From contig OX337228.1 of assembly GCA_946965045.2 (NCBI GenBank), positions 2,914,001 through 2,978,000 of the forward strand: a stretch of DNA of 64,000 bases, in the 5' to 3' direction. Each line of letters starts with the position of its first letter. Position 1 is the first letter of the stretch. The translations under genes were made by a program, and so were the position numbers. A model generated the notes under the pieces. The model had not been told where the DNA came from. It worked only from the letters and a program-made list of their open reading frames with translations, and ran no database searches. Source of the stretch: Epithemia pelagica (taxonomy: Eukaryota > Bacillariophyta > Bacillariophyceae > Surirellales > Surirellaceae). Shown in pieces: positions 51,270-60,323 of the stretch.

Positions 51270-51955
51270 CCGATAACGAATGCATACACATCCTCCACCT
51301 TTACCTACATCACGTCACAAACGGCGAGAACTACTACAGGAGGTCCGACCTAGCGGCAGATACCATTCAATCTTACGTAACTGCTGCCCATTCCGCACTT
51401 CAGGTTGCCCTCAACCGCCCTGTTAACATCTCCAACCCAACCAACTCAACCCTGCTACACCCATTGCTATCCGACCCATTACAATTCCATCGTCGCTGGC
51501 AACGTCCACGCGATCGTAAGGAACCCATCACCGATGCCATCCTTAGCGTGCTCTATTACCGTGCAGTCGGGGCCCCTCCTTCGTCACTTGACGCAACACT
51601 CTTCGACTGGGTCCGGCTTGGCCTCTTCACCGGCTCCCGTGCCAGTGAATTTGCCCAAACCTCTGGCTCAAAGTTTGTCTTTGCGGCCGTTCCCAATTGT
51701 CCCAATGATCCATCCTGGAACGATCAACCTATTGCCTTTGTCTCCAGTGACTTCGTCTTCTTGACTCAAGCAAACGACATGATTCCACTTGCTTCCCTCC
51801 CCAAACACGAACACACCGTCTCGGCAGTCCAGATCCGTTTTCGGCATGACAAAAGCGCTCATAATTTCACGAAACGCATCTTCCGTCGTTCCGGCCACTC
51901 ATATCTCTGTCCCGTGCTCATGCAGTGTAGTTCACAGGAAAACGTCAAGAAATGA
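51120..51955 (+). pseudogene. YR-retroelement ORF3, tyrosine recombinase, C-terminus lost
   Basis: This frame is -1 relative to ORF2 and open from 50879; recognisable protein begins near 51120. Segments LTPELLSRLTDNECIHILHL, DTIQSYVTAAHSALQ and VRLGLFTGSRASEFAQT match tyrosine recombinases, the last carrying the first catalytic Arg. After RSGHSYLCPV the element breaks off at 51916 and about 13 codons read into copia sequence to a stop at 51953. The HxxR box and the nucleophilic Tyr are therefore missing, so this copy cannot recombine on its own. Start by -1 frameshift or internal initiation within ORF2 is undecided. Confidence 0.82.
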
Positions 51956-53187
51956 GGTGTTCCTGTCCTGATGAATTAGATTTTCAATGGAGTTTATGTT
52001 GAAACTCAAATAAACCGTGCCGTAAAAGCAACTCTTTATAGGCTTATTGATCTACGTAAACTCCATTGAATGAGCTCTTGCTCAGTTTCGTTGTCATAGC
52101 GTTGCTTTTGCCACGTCGCCTGACCACAGTCCAAAGATTCGCATCTTGTCCTTCTTCCTTGTCCTGTTTGGTCGCGCCTTGGTCCTCCATGACTACCGGT
52201 TGCTCGTCTATCCTCAACAGCGGCACCCAAAGAATTCACATCATTCTGATGAAGACAGCCGTAGTCAGCAGCGTCATTTATAATCGCCTTTCAACACATT
52301 TCACGGTGAATTAGATCTAATGCTATCCCATATGATACCATTGTGAGATGGGTCCTAACTTGGATTCTGACCAATCGCGTTTTAGTCGCATAAGAAAGAT
52401 CCAAACTGATGTCAGCGGTCCGGTGTGGTGTCAACAATTCAACAACATCCCAATCGTTGAAGAATTATACCTTCGAGCAACCCTCTGCCCTATTACTACT
52501 TGGCTAATCTATCTTTGGAGCAAACCCATTCATTAGCATGGCGGCACACCGAGATTGGAGAGCATTTCTGTGGATCACAGCTCTTCTGTGGATACACTCC
52601 GCCATCCTTGTCGTTCCCGTCGACTCATTCACGGCAATCTCGACAAAGGCGGCGGATTTCACCACAAGAACATTACTTCTTCAGCAGACCCGTCGAGCCC
52701 CAAGTGTTCTGGTGCTTTCGGCCAAGAAGAAACGTCGTCGAAAGCAGGCCAGTGTAGGTGATGCTTCCAGTGGGGCCGATGCTCCGGATGATTTGCCAGA
52801 TTTTGAGCTCAAAGAAGAGACTGTCAGCAATAAACCACAGCCGGCAAAGGCACAGCCGGCAGTGTCCGATCGTCTTGACGAAATCACTCCTGCCATGATG
52901 TCACAAGGCTTGTCGCAGCAACCAGCACGATCGGTCAGGGACTTGATTGCCGATCGATCTTTGGAAAAGATGTTTGAATTCGAAGCGGGAGATGACGACA
53001 GTGATGAAGCTCTTCCAGACTTGGTGGAAATGATGAGAAACCAGGCAACCGCTGCCACAGCATCTTCAACCATACAAGGTACAGATTCCACCGTGGGCAA
53101 GAAGAAGGCTCGACAAGCCGAACGTAGAGCGGCAGCTCTGGCGCGAGAAGAATTGGAACGTGAAGAAAATAAAAATATCCTGGATGA
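51917..53187. repeat. 1.27-kb duplicated block, copy B
   Basis: This is the second copy of 42924-44195: 80 bp of copia internal sequence, a third LTR (51997-52219), flank with GCGGC after the LTR, and the start of the intact gene. Taken with the copia left part (37042-42923) it would rebuild a full copia element, so the 8,993 bp between equivalent points is an insertion-like unit. Confidence 0.95.
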
Positions 53188-53359
53188 CTTATTGGGAGGC
53201 ATTCCGTTTTTGGTGGATAAAGAAAAGGGAGAAGATACTCCGCTCAAAATTGTCGAAGCGGGAACTTGGTTCTGCATTGGACTCTTGATTTCATGGGAAA
53301 TTTACATCAATTCACCATTCTTTGATAGAGTGGCGCCCCTGGCTCCCATTGTGTACTAA
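52538..53359 (+). CDS. Plastid-type membrane protein of unknown function, intact copy
   Basis: This single-exon gene encodes 273 residues. The start MAAHRDWRAFLWITALLW opens a signal peptide, and VDSFTAISTKAADFTTRTLL resembles an F-start transit region of diatom plastid proteins. The middle is charged and disordered, with a KKKRRRK patch and a long helix (KKARQAERRAAALAREELE). The end, LLGGIPFLVDKEKGEDTPLK, followed by one membrane helix (GTWFCIGLLISWEIYI) and a short tail, looks like the conserved functional part. I do not recognise the family; plastid envelope or thylakoid location is inferred. The first 216 codons are duplicated at 43546. Confidence 0.75.
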   Translation: MAAHRDWRAFLWITALLWIHSAILVVPVDSFTAISTKAADFTTRTLLLQQTRRAPSVLVLSAKKKRRRKQASVGDASSGADAPDDLPDFELKEETVSNKPQPAKAQPAVSDRLDEITPAMMSQGLSQQPARSVRDLIADRSLEKMFEFEAGDDDSDEALPDLVEMMRNQATAATASSTIQGTDSTVGKKKARQAERRAAALAREELEREENKNILDDLLGGIPFLVDKEKGEDTPLKIVEAGTWFCIGLLISWEIYINSPFFDRVAPLAPIVY

Positions 53360-53546
53360 GTTGGCGAAACAACGTGAGGTAGCACTTTTGCCGTGATGGA
53401 CCGATGCATAGAAACGACAAACTGGCTGTTGTGGATCGACAACCATCGGTCTCTCATATTCTACTATCAACAAAAGCAATAAAAGAACGCAATCGTGACG
53501 GTTAAGACGACACACAATTCCCCTCATATTATCTCCTATTACCATT

Positions 53547-55037
53547 TCAGGATTCATCGCTGTTTCCCTCAGTTTCTGTATCCATACTGTCTAATTTTTG
53601 TTCGTCCTGTGAGTTATCCTGTTCGGTTGGCTCGTGAATACCCGGCGATGTTTGTTGTTGTTCCTGTAGCGCTCTTCTTTCGATTGACTGGAATTGTTCT
53701 CCTTCTCTTGCACTTCCTCCCACCAGAGTTGGTGGAACACTGCCGGGATTTTGTGGCTCATTGTTAGTGACCTCATTGTGTTCATGGTCAGCCCTATTGT
53801 TTTCGTTTTGTTGTGGAGTACTGGTTTCTCGTGGAATCCCTGACAAAGCTGCAGTGAGCATGTCCAACCCATTCATATGGCTATATCTCGGGGCGACAAC
53901 AGAGGTTTGCGAGCTGGGTTGAGAAAGGTGCTCTCCCTCTTGTGACTGTCCGTGCAGGTGCAGCGCCTGCACGTTACGCTTGTCTGCTGGCTCTGAGCCA
54001 CTCGTCATGAAAGCCGCAGTAGGATCGAGAGTTTTCGGCCGATCGGACTCACAATCCAAAGGACTTCTTCCGAGATCATGAGTCGATTCCATCGTCAGTC
54101 CTTGCAATCCACGAGGCTCAGGATTCGACAAGTCAGGAGAAGGACTAGGAAAACCATATTGCTGTTGTTGTCTGGGATCTTGTAGCACGGACATTATTGA
54201 GGGGACACTGGCGTTGGATGACACGGTCAAGGAGGCTATGGTTATTGCTTTGCGTACAAGGACCTTGCTCTGTTCGATTAACGAACTAACTAGGACAGCA
54301 GTATCGATTTGCATTTCTGCACCATATATCAGTGAGAGTTCGATATGCTCTATTGTTGTGGTAGAAACTGCTGCCACTATCGTGCCCTGAGATTGCAAAC
54401 GAATCGTGTTTTGACTTCCAAACACATTTAGATCCACAACAGCGTCCATGGTGACAGGTGCGACATACTTGTCGTTTTCAATCCATTTGGGGAAAGATGA
54501 AGTTTGAAAGGTTGTCACTATTGTCGTTGGAACAATAGGAATTGGATTGGACAACAGCTGCCCTATCATTGGGTGGTCCAGGGGCATATTCAGTCCTTGG
54601 GCCGATGAAGACTCGACCAAAGCCAAAACCGAAGACCGCAGTCTTGAGTCGACCAAAAACATAAGTGATTTGCTGAGATTCCAGAGCAACTTTATCGGAA
54701 CGTCTCTCAGTTCATCTCTGGTTACTTCCACTGGGACTTTTAAATTGTTTGCCGCCACATCTGCAAGGAAAGGTCTTGATGAGGTCTGCGGAACCGAGTC
54801 CATAGTTCCCTTGTTGAGCAGAAGGGATGGAACTCTTAGACATTTATAAGTACACAAGGATGGATGAAATAGTTGGTGGATTTTTTCAGTTGAAGCGTGC
54901 AGTGGTTCACGGACGCCACTACCCGACAGATTCAAAGCAGAAGAAAGCAAGGTAGTCAAGTCATTGACAAGCAAAGCCTCCTTCGATGCAGTGGCACTGG
55001 ACCTGTTCGATGATGGATTTGAAAGCAGCATTTTCAA
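53547..55037 (-). CDS. Orphan protein, N-terminal helical domain and long disordered tail
   Basis: This single-exon gene encodes 496 residues. The first 270 residues look folded: VNDLTTLLSSALNLS, DVPIKLLWNLSKSLMFLVDS and a region with many beta-branched residues (TIVAAVSTTTIEHIELSLIY). The remainder is Gln/Ser/Pro/Glu-rich and probably disordered, ending in an acidic stretch. I do not recognise a domain. It may be diatom-specific. It is convergent with the plastid-type gene, with 187 nt between stops. Confidence 0.6.
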   Translation of the reverse strand: MKMLLSNPSSNRSSATASKEALLVNDLTTLLSSALNLSGSGVREPLHASTEKIHQLFHPSLCTYKCLRVPSLLLNKGTMDSVPQTSSRPFLADVAANNLKVPVEVTRDELRDVPIKLLWNLSKSLMFLVDSRLRSSVLALVESSSAQGLNMPLDHPMIGQLLSNPIPIVPTTIVTTFQTSSFPKWIENDKYVAPVTMDAVVDLNVFGSQNTIRLQSQGTIVAAVSTTTIEHIELSLIYGAEMQIDTAVLVSSLIEQSKVLVRKAITIASLTVSSNASVPSIMSVLQDPRQQQQYGFPSPSPDLSNPEPRGLQGLTMESTHDLGRSPLDCESDRPKTLDPTAAFMTSGSEPADKRNVQALHLHGQSQEGEHLSQPSSQTSVVAPRYSHMNGLDMLTAALSGIPRETSTPQQNENNRADHEHNEVTNNEPQNPGSVPPTLVGGSAREGEQFQSIERRALQEQQQTSPGIHEPTEQDNSQDEQKLDSMDTETEGNSDES

Positions 55038-55461
55038 ATTTATGGCTTATCATGCTCCTGGTCTCCTTCATCCTTCATCTTCGAGACGGAATATTATTTA
55101 TTATTCAGTAGAGGAGGGCAGTTGAAGTCGGAGTTTCTGGGCTCTACACTTTAAATCACGGTAATCGAACAAAAATGGCTCAAGTTGAAGTCTCTTCGGA
55201 GCTGGCAGCAGCTTCCACGAGCCACGAGTTGCGAACAAGAAGGACGCGGATAACACGATACGAGGAGACGGACGCAACGTACGACGTACGGGCGAGGGGT
55301 CCTCGTCTTCGGTCTTCTAAGTTCCAATACGTATTGTAGTCTACCCATCTTCTAGGTAGATCTACTTGCGTGGGAGTGCTATCAAACGATAACCAACTCC
55401 TATGTGGAAGCATCATTTTACATTTTACATTCATATAGATCGACCGTCAAAGAAAAGTGCT
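55038..55461. other. Intergenic between two leftward genes
   Basis: This 0.42-kb gap must hold the SERINC 3' UTR and the promoter of the orphan gene. I see no other feature. Confidence 0.4.
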
Positions 55462-57009
55462 TTAGCTGAAATCTCGATTGGGAAAGAGTCTGGGTGCTAC
55501 CAGAGTCCATAGATACAACGTCAAAACCAGCCACTGAGATGAAATCACAATCCACATGCCCACACGGCCAACAGATGGATTGGCTCGTTCCCCGTCCCCC
55601 ACGATTTCACCCCAGCTCGTCAAGGCCATGGACATCCAGCATGTAATGGCGGCCAACATGACGTTGAGTTTCCAGGAGTTGGAGAGCAATCTTGGACTGG
55701 TATTGGCTGGACTGTAGCCGTCGTCGTCGTCTTTGTCATCCTCGCCGCTTTCCTGGTCAACATTTCCACCAGTCACAACACCTGCCACTTTTCGTGAGTC
55801 AGTCATGGACGAAGCAGGGGCATCAACCAGACGCTCTTCTGGGTCACTCCCGGCAGTCAATTTTTCCTCGGCTGTCCAGCTCCATCCTGTCCAACACATG
55901 GAAATAGCAGTGACGATAAGACCAAGGACAATCCCAACCGTGTCTTGGTCTCCGACCTGTGGGTTACATTCTTCGTTCGGGTTTTTCGAGACAGCTGTGT
56001 AGCACAAGAAGACAGCCCAGAGAGAAACAGATGCGCTCGCCAAGAGGTTGCCCTCCTCTCCGGAAAGCTGTGCAGCAGTGATGAGAACCATCATGACCAA
56101 TGTCACAATGATAAAAACATCGTTACTTTTGCATCCCATAAACTGAGTAAAGAGTACGGCAATACCACCAATGGCAAGAGCAAACAACGCAAATGCTGAA
56201 AAGAGAATTGCCACGAGCCATTTTCGACCGGTTCCTGGCTCTTCGGCTTCAGCTTGATTCGATTTTTCTACCCAGTTATCGTTCTGTGGGGACGAACGTC
56301 AAAGTTCAACAAGAGTTGAGTTTCTGTTTGTTGTAAAATGGAAGACAAGAGGATTTCGACGTACCCAGCTGTAGGCCATATCAATGATGATGATCTGTTG
56401 TAGAATAATAAAGATAACACCACCAACTCGCGCAATGTTCAGGTAAACATCCGAGAAGAGGGGTTCGTTGGTAATCAAAATGGAGATACCACATAAGAAC
56501 AGAAACATGACATATTTGGCTGGCCAAACTTCTCGATTGAATGTGGGTTTGCAAGCGACGGCAATGGCAGCGATTGCAAAAAATAGCACTGTCGCTGCAC
56601 CGACACGATATACCCCACTGTTTCCCGAACAACTTTCTTGGAGCTCTGATCCTTCTGGGTATTGTTCACATCCATCTAACCAGTTCTCGGCCAAATACCC
56701 TGTCCAATCATTTTCGACAATCCAAGGCGCGACTGCATATTGAAAGACGAGAGAGAGGACCAAAGCAATCACCAATAGCAACACTGATCGTTTCCGACCC
56801 GATGTCACACTCGGGGGGATGGTGGATGGTTTGTCATTGCCGAAACAAGCCCCGAACAACGAGGCTGCGGCAGTGCAGAAGCAGAACGTGAGCCCTGTCG
56901 CCATGCATGTTATTAAACGAGTCGCCTGAGTCACGAAGCAAGGAGACAAGTATTAGGCGTCATCATTCGATGCATGTGCGAAAGGGAAACTCTCAGATAC
57001 ACCTACCAT
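55462..57009 (-). CDS. SERINC (TMS1/TDE1) family membrane protein
   Basis: Exons 57009-57007, 56925-56365 and 56283-55462 give 461 residues, the usual SERINC size. The first exon ends right after ATG (ATG|GTAGGT), so the start codon is separated by an 81-nt intron from ATRLITCMATGLTFCFC. About ten hydrophobic helices are visible. The exon 2-3 junction restores the family core MAYSWNDNWVEK, and the N-terminal CFCTAAASLFGACFG matches SERINC Cys-rich starts. SERINC proteins are ten-helix membrane proteins linked to serine-lipid incorporation and lipid scrambling; the role in diatoms is not known to me. A charged insert (GEDDKDDDDGYSP) lies in the last large loop. Confidence 0.88.
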
Positions 57010-57549
57010 GTTGTTGATTATGTCGAATAGTCTTTGGTATTACGGATTCGCAAGTTTGAGACGAGTTTAACAAGATTGCGAGGGCGATCGTTGTCTTAGA
57101 CTTTCTTTGAGTCGTTGTTGTGTTCCGAATTTGGTATCTCTTCCCATTCGCGTTTCATTCGTGAGCGCCCAAGTCTCCACTCGCGTCCCTGGCAGAAATG
57201 ACTGGCACAAGTAATCGCCAGAATGTCACCGCACGCGCACAAAAAGCTGTCCCTCTCTGTAACGGTCTCTAACCGGTACACGCATACTGAGATTCAAAAA
57301 TTTATGGCTTTGCGAGAATGCGCACCCGCGCAAGCTGTTGGCGGAATTCCTCCTTCCTACGAGTATGCTGACACAATGACAACAAGGTGAAGTTTACAAG
57401 GTAACCAAGCGATGACAGCCGTCAAAGCACTAAAGTTTTGTGATCTTTCAACTATTCTTATAAAGTTACTGTAGTCGTGGGCAACATATCCTGTCAAGAA
57501 GCGGCTCCATCAATATTCTTGTGGAAAAAGTCATGGTCAAGTCGGGTTC
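57010..57549. other. Intergenic, SERINC 5' region
   Basis: This 0.54-kb gap upstream of SERINC and downstream of the NTF2-like gene contains short openings only. I see no RNA gene or repeat. Confidence 0.4.
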
Positions 57550-57948
57550 TTACGAAGATTCCGCGGCGGGGGCAGGGGGAGCAAGAGGAGTCGTATCCAT
57601 GTACGTCCAGCACTTGGCAATCTTTCCTTCGTCGTTCAGTTCAAAGATATCCGAGAATCGACAGGTGACCTTGTCCTCCCGACCTTCGACTTCGTACTCC
57701 ACTCTTCCATGACAGCAAACGGTTTTCGGAGTAGTGTCGGTCTTTTCGGTTGCAAAGACAAAGAGTTCAAAATGACGAGAGGACTTGGTCGTTCCCATCA
57801 AGGTCTCCGTCAAAGTCCGAATGTCTGACGAGGGTGGGAACGTGTTGACTGTCCAAACCGCATCGTCTGCAAAGTCTCCACAGAATGCGTCGACATCCTT
57901 GGAGTCCCAATATCCCGCCAACAACACTTTGGGGTCGAACGCTGCCAT
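57550..57948 (-). CDS. NTF2-like/SnoaL-fold protein
   Basis: This single-exon gene encodes 132 residues, the length of a single NTF2-like cone domain. Features are the helix-rich start FDPKVLLAGYWDSKDVDAFC, FADDAVWTVNTFPPSS, then strands HFELFVFA, TVCCHGRVEYEVEG and KVTCRFSDIFELNDEGKIAK. The pattern fits SnoaL-like or ketosteroid isomerase-like proteins, which bind small hydrophobic ligands or act as enzymes. No catalytic dyad can be assigned with confidence. The C-terminus is Ala/Pro-rich. Confidence 0.7.
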   Translation of the reverse strand: MAAFDPKVLLAGYWDSKDVDAFCGDFADDAVWTVNTFPPSSDIRTLTETLMGTTKSSRHFELFVFATEKTDTTPKTVCCHGRVEYEVEGREDKVTCRFSDIFELNDEGKIAKCWTYMDTTPLAPPAPAAESS

Positions 57949-58895
57949 GGTAACTATGAACGAGTGTGGTACTGGGTAGCTTCGCGGTGTGCCTCTTGTT
58001 GCAAGTTAGTAGTCACGTTTTGTGGGAGGATCCTGCAAGTAATCTTGAGGAGAATGGATACGCAATCAGCAGGCGTAACAACGATCAACTCCAGCTTCCA
58101 GCTTTATTCGCCTTGGATATCCAGCGTGGGCCGTGGAGTGTCTTGTGGCACATGGATGGAATAAGTTTCAAGCATCAAATCATGGGTCCACGATCCAAAC
58201 TCCAAACATTCTTCGATTGTATCAATTCTATTGATCCTCCTATCGCTCCTATTCGCACAAAGAGAAAATTCCGCAAAGCGGAAAAGGAAAAAGCAAAAAT
58301 CCCTGACCACTGACCCACCGATCACGAATCACGACGTAGTTTGTACGACGAATCACGAAGAATACGAGGAATGAGAAGGAATCAATTAATAATTTTGTCC
58401 TTGAGCTTTGTACGTGTCACTATAATGTAATCTGTATGGGTCTCATGTCTCGCGTTCACCTCTCCCCCCCATGTCCAACATGTTGTATGCACCTTTTCAG
58501 ACTTGTAGAAAGAAGCTGACCATGAGAAAGACAGTCTGCTATTGTAGAATGAGTGATAAGCCTTCGACCGACGACGTAGGTAAGTTTTGGAAGAAGGGTC
58601 TAATCTAAAATGATATGAGACGAATCCAGACGTGTATCGAATGCAAGACAAGTAACGAGCAGTAAGAATTTGCTGGCTGTCGCAACTTTCCCAACGCGAA
58701 CTCTGTATTTTTTCTCTGTACCCGCATGATATGACGCGGTGGAACATTGCGGGCGGCACACGAAAACAAGAGAACAGGCCAGCCGGCTAGCAATGGCCAC
58801 ACTGTCTCTCTCAAAGAATATAGGCGACGGCTTTCACACTGATACCCATCAAAAGTCAAACGTGAGGGCCTGTGTCCAGGGAATGTGTTTTTGAG

Positions 58896-59043
58896 TTCTG
58901 AAATCGAGTTTCGAGTTTCGAGGTTGAGCTAATAGGTTATGGTCCCCTTGAAAACTCGAAAACACAACCTCGAATCCCCCAAATCTTGGCAATCCCCCAA
59001 CGACCTTGCCAAGATTCTGAAATCGAGTTTCGAGTTTCGAGGT
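58896..59043. repeat. Direct repeat flanking a hairpin
   Basis: TCTGAAATCGAGTTTCGAG with its extension TTTCGAGGTT occurs at about 58897 and 59016. Between the copies, AATCTTGGCAA and TTGCCAAGATT (58983-59017) form a perfect 11-bp stem with a 13-nt loop. Confidence 0.75.
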
Positions 59044-59209
59044 TTGCAAAGAGCCCCACGCGCTCCTACAAAACCCACCTTTCAGCCGCCGGGCTCTCTG
59101 TCTCTCATTTCGATCTCTCCGACAACAACAACGAGGCAATCTCTCTTGTCCATCATAGACAATAGTACAATAGTATTAATACTTCCCGGTGTCGAGTCCT
59201 TTCAAGGAG

Positions 59210-59325
59210 GGACCGCCCGGCGCGGAGGGTAGAATGACGAGGAGGGCAATGGTCGAGGAGGGCGCACGCCCGACAAGACAATTGCCCGTCGAGTCATTCT
59301 CCCGACAAGCCGGGCGCGCCCGACG
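59210..59325. repeat. GC-rich imperfect palindrome
   Basis: Left arm AGAATGACGAGGAGGGCAAT and the complement of the right arm AGAATGACTCGACGGGCAAT align with few mismatches. The pairing extends outward through GC-rich blocks (CCGCCCGGCGCG and CGGGCGCGCCCG). The local GC content is far above the surroundings. Confidence 0.65.
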
Positions 59326-59374
59326 CGAGAGGACGGCCAGACACAGGGAAGTAGTAAACTTACTCCCTATCAAG

Positions 59375-59543
59375 CTGTGTAGGTAGTGAGAAATTCCTAG
59401 AAGCCATGTCACAAAGTGTCACACAAGTGTCGCACAAGTGTCACACACGAGAGGGAAACCGCGCGACTCGCACGAAACTACTTCCCGGTCGTACAAAAAA
59501 TTCCTACTGTAGTATAAAAATGTGAGACGAACTACCTACACAG
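59375..59543. repeat. 13-bp inverted repeat around short tandem repeats
   Basis: CTGTGTAGGTAGT (59375-59387) and its exact complement ACTACCTACACAG (59531-59543) enclose 143 bp that includes three or four copies of CACAAGTGTCR (59410-59446). It may be a miniature element or part of the larger one around it. Confidence 0.6.
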
Positions 59544-60138
59544 TCTGGTATGGAGTTAGTAGCACAATGATTGATGTGATATAAGTAGGAGCTTCTCTAG
59601 AAAATAAGCAAGTATTATTAACCTGTCGCTGCCATGGAAGTAATGGTCACAACCACTGTCAATGGTCAAAAGCAAATAGTTCTCATCTCTCCATAGATGA
59701 CATGGTTACGGAACAAAGCCCGCATCCTGCTCCATGGACGGGCTCTACAAATATTCTACCTTCTCCCGTTATGCAATGTGATATTAGGAATTAGGAGTAC
59801 TCAAGCGACATTTGTTTGTCGTCATTGTCAATTGCCGTTGTGCTCGTTCATGCGCCGGTAGGGGGGAAGCATGGGAGTGCACGAGTATTGAAAAATAAAA
59901 CTCGAAACTCGAAACTCGAAAATACAGTTTTTACCTGGACACGTACAAGCTGGTTCACGTTGCGGAGTGCATGAGTTTTTCATAGTGGGAAATTGTATAC
60001 TACACTTTAGCCCACAGTACCCCAGCGTTTCGGATCACTTACGGTTTTCGTGTTCCTCACATTTTGTCACGCACATATTGAAAAATGCAAAATGCAATAA
60101 CGACTAGTGACCGCTTCATGCGACGATGGCCATTCGCC

Positions 60139-60225
60139 GGTCGAAATGCGAAACACCACCCAACCTAATCGATAGGATAGATATAAAAGTAGTAGAAAAT
60201 CATAGGGGTGTCGCGCATTTCGACC
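60139..60225. promoter_or_regulatory. 12-bp inverted repeat upstream of the transposase
   Basis: GGTCGAAATGCG (60139-60150) and CGCATTTCGACC (60214-60225) flank a TATA-like sequence (60180s). It could be a transposase-binding or regulatory site. Confidence 0.45.
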
Positions 60226-60323
60226 TGTGGTTCAGTCTCGAGGAGCAGTGAAAGTAGCTACTGTCGAACATCGTGGGCAGTCCCCTCATCCTCCATCTCT
60301 CTGCCTGTGCCCGAACAGACAAA

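Larger units (their letters stand above)
44196..51916 (+). mobile_element. Tyrosine-recombinase (DIRS/Ngaro-like) retrotransposon, 3'-truncated
   Basis: This 7.7-kb element has a gag-like ORF1, an RT-RNase H ORF2 and a tyrosine recombinase ORF3, and no integrase, protease or LTRs. That combination defines YR retrotransposons. The left end is where homology to the intact gene copy stops (after CTGGATGA). The right end breaks inside the recombinase and joins copia sequence at 51917, so the true terminus is missing. The coding strand is strikingly C-rich and G-poor, unlike the neighbouring genes. No methyltransferase domain of classical DIRS1 is seen. I cannot tell DIRS, Ngaro or PAT groups apart without the termini. 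Confidence 0.85.
58872..59943. mobile_element. Candidate non-autonomous element with TCGAGTTT-rich inverted ends
   Basis: The left end GTGTCCAGG plus a run of TCGAGTTTCGAGTTTCGAG within 50 bp is mirrored at the right (plus strand CTCGAAACTCGAAACTCGAA at 59901, ending CCTGGACAC at 59935-59943). It is 1.07 kb with no coding capacity. I could not find a clear target-site duplication. Its relation to the neighbouring transposase is unknown. Confidence 0.5.
57949..60323. other. Repeat-rich intergenic region
   Basis: This 2.4-kb region lies between the NTF2-like gene and the transposase gene. A 100-codon open stretch at 58014-58313 on the plus strand (with FALDIQRGPWSVLWHMDG) has no usable start and is not called. 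From 58872 on it holds a candidate non-autonomous element, hairpins and short repeats listed separately. TATAAAAG at 60183 may serve the transposase gene. Confidence 0.5.

Noticed and set aside
51997-52219. Reading the third LTR as a solo LTR
   Set aside because: It still has 80 bp of copia internal sequence on its left and the same right flank as the complete element, so it is part of the 1.27-kb duplication.
57966-58313. Open frame of 115 codons with a signal-like start
   Set aside because: There is no ATG after the upstream stop (it begins at GTG). The middle looks coding-like but no exon structure could be built.
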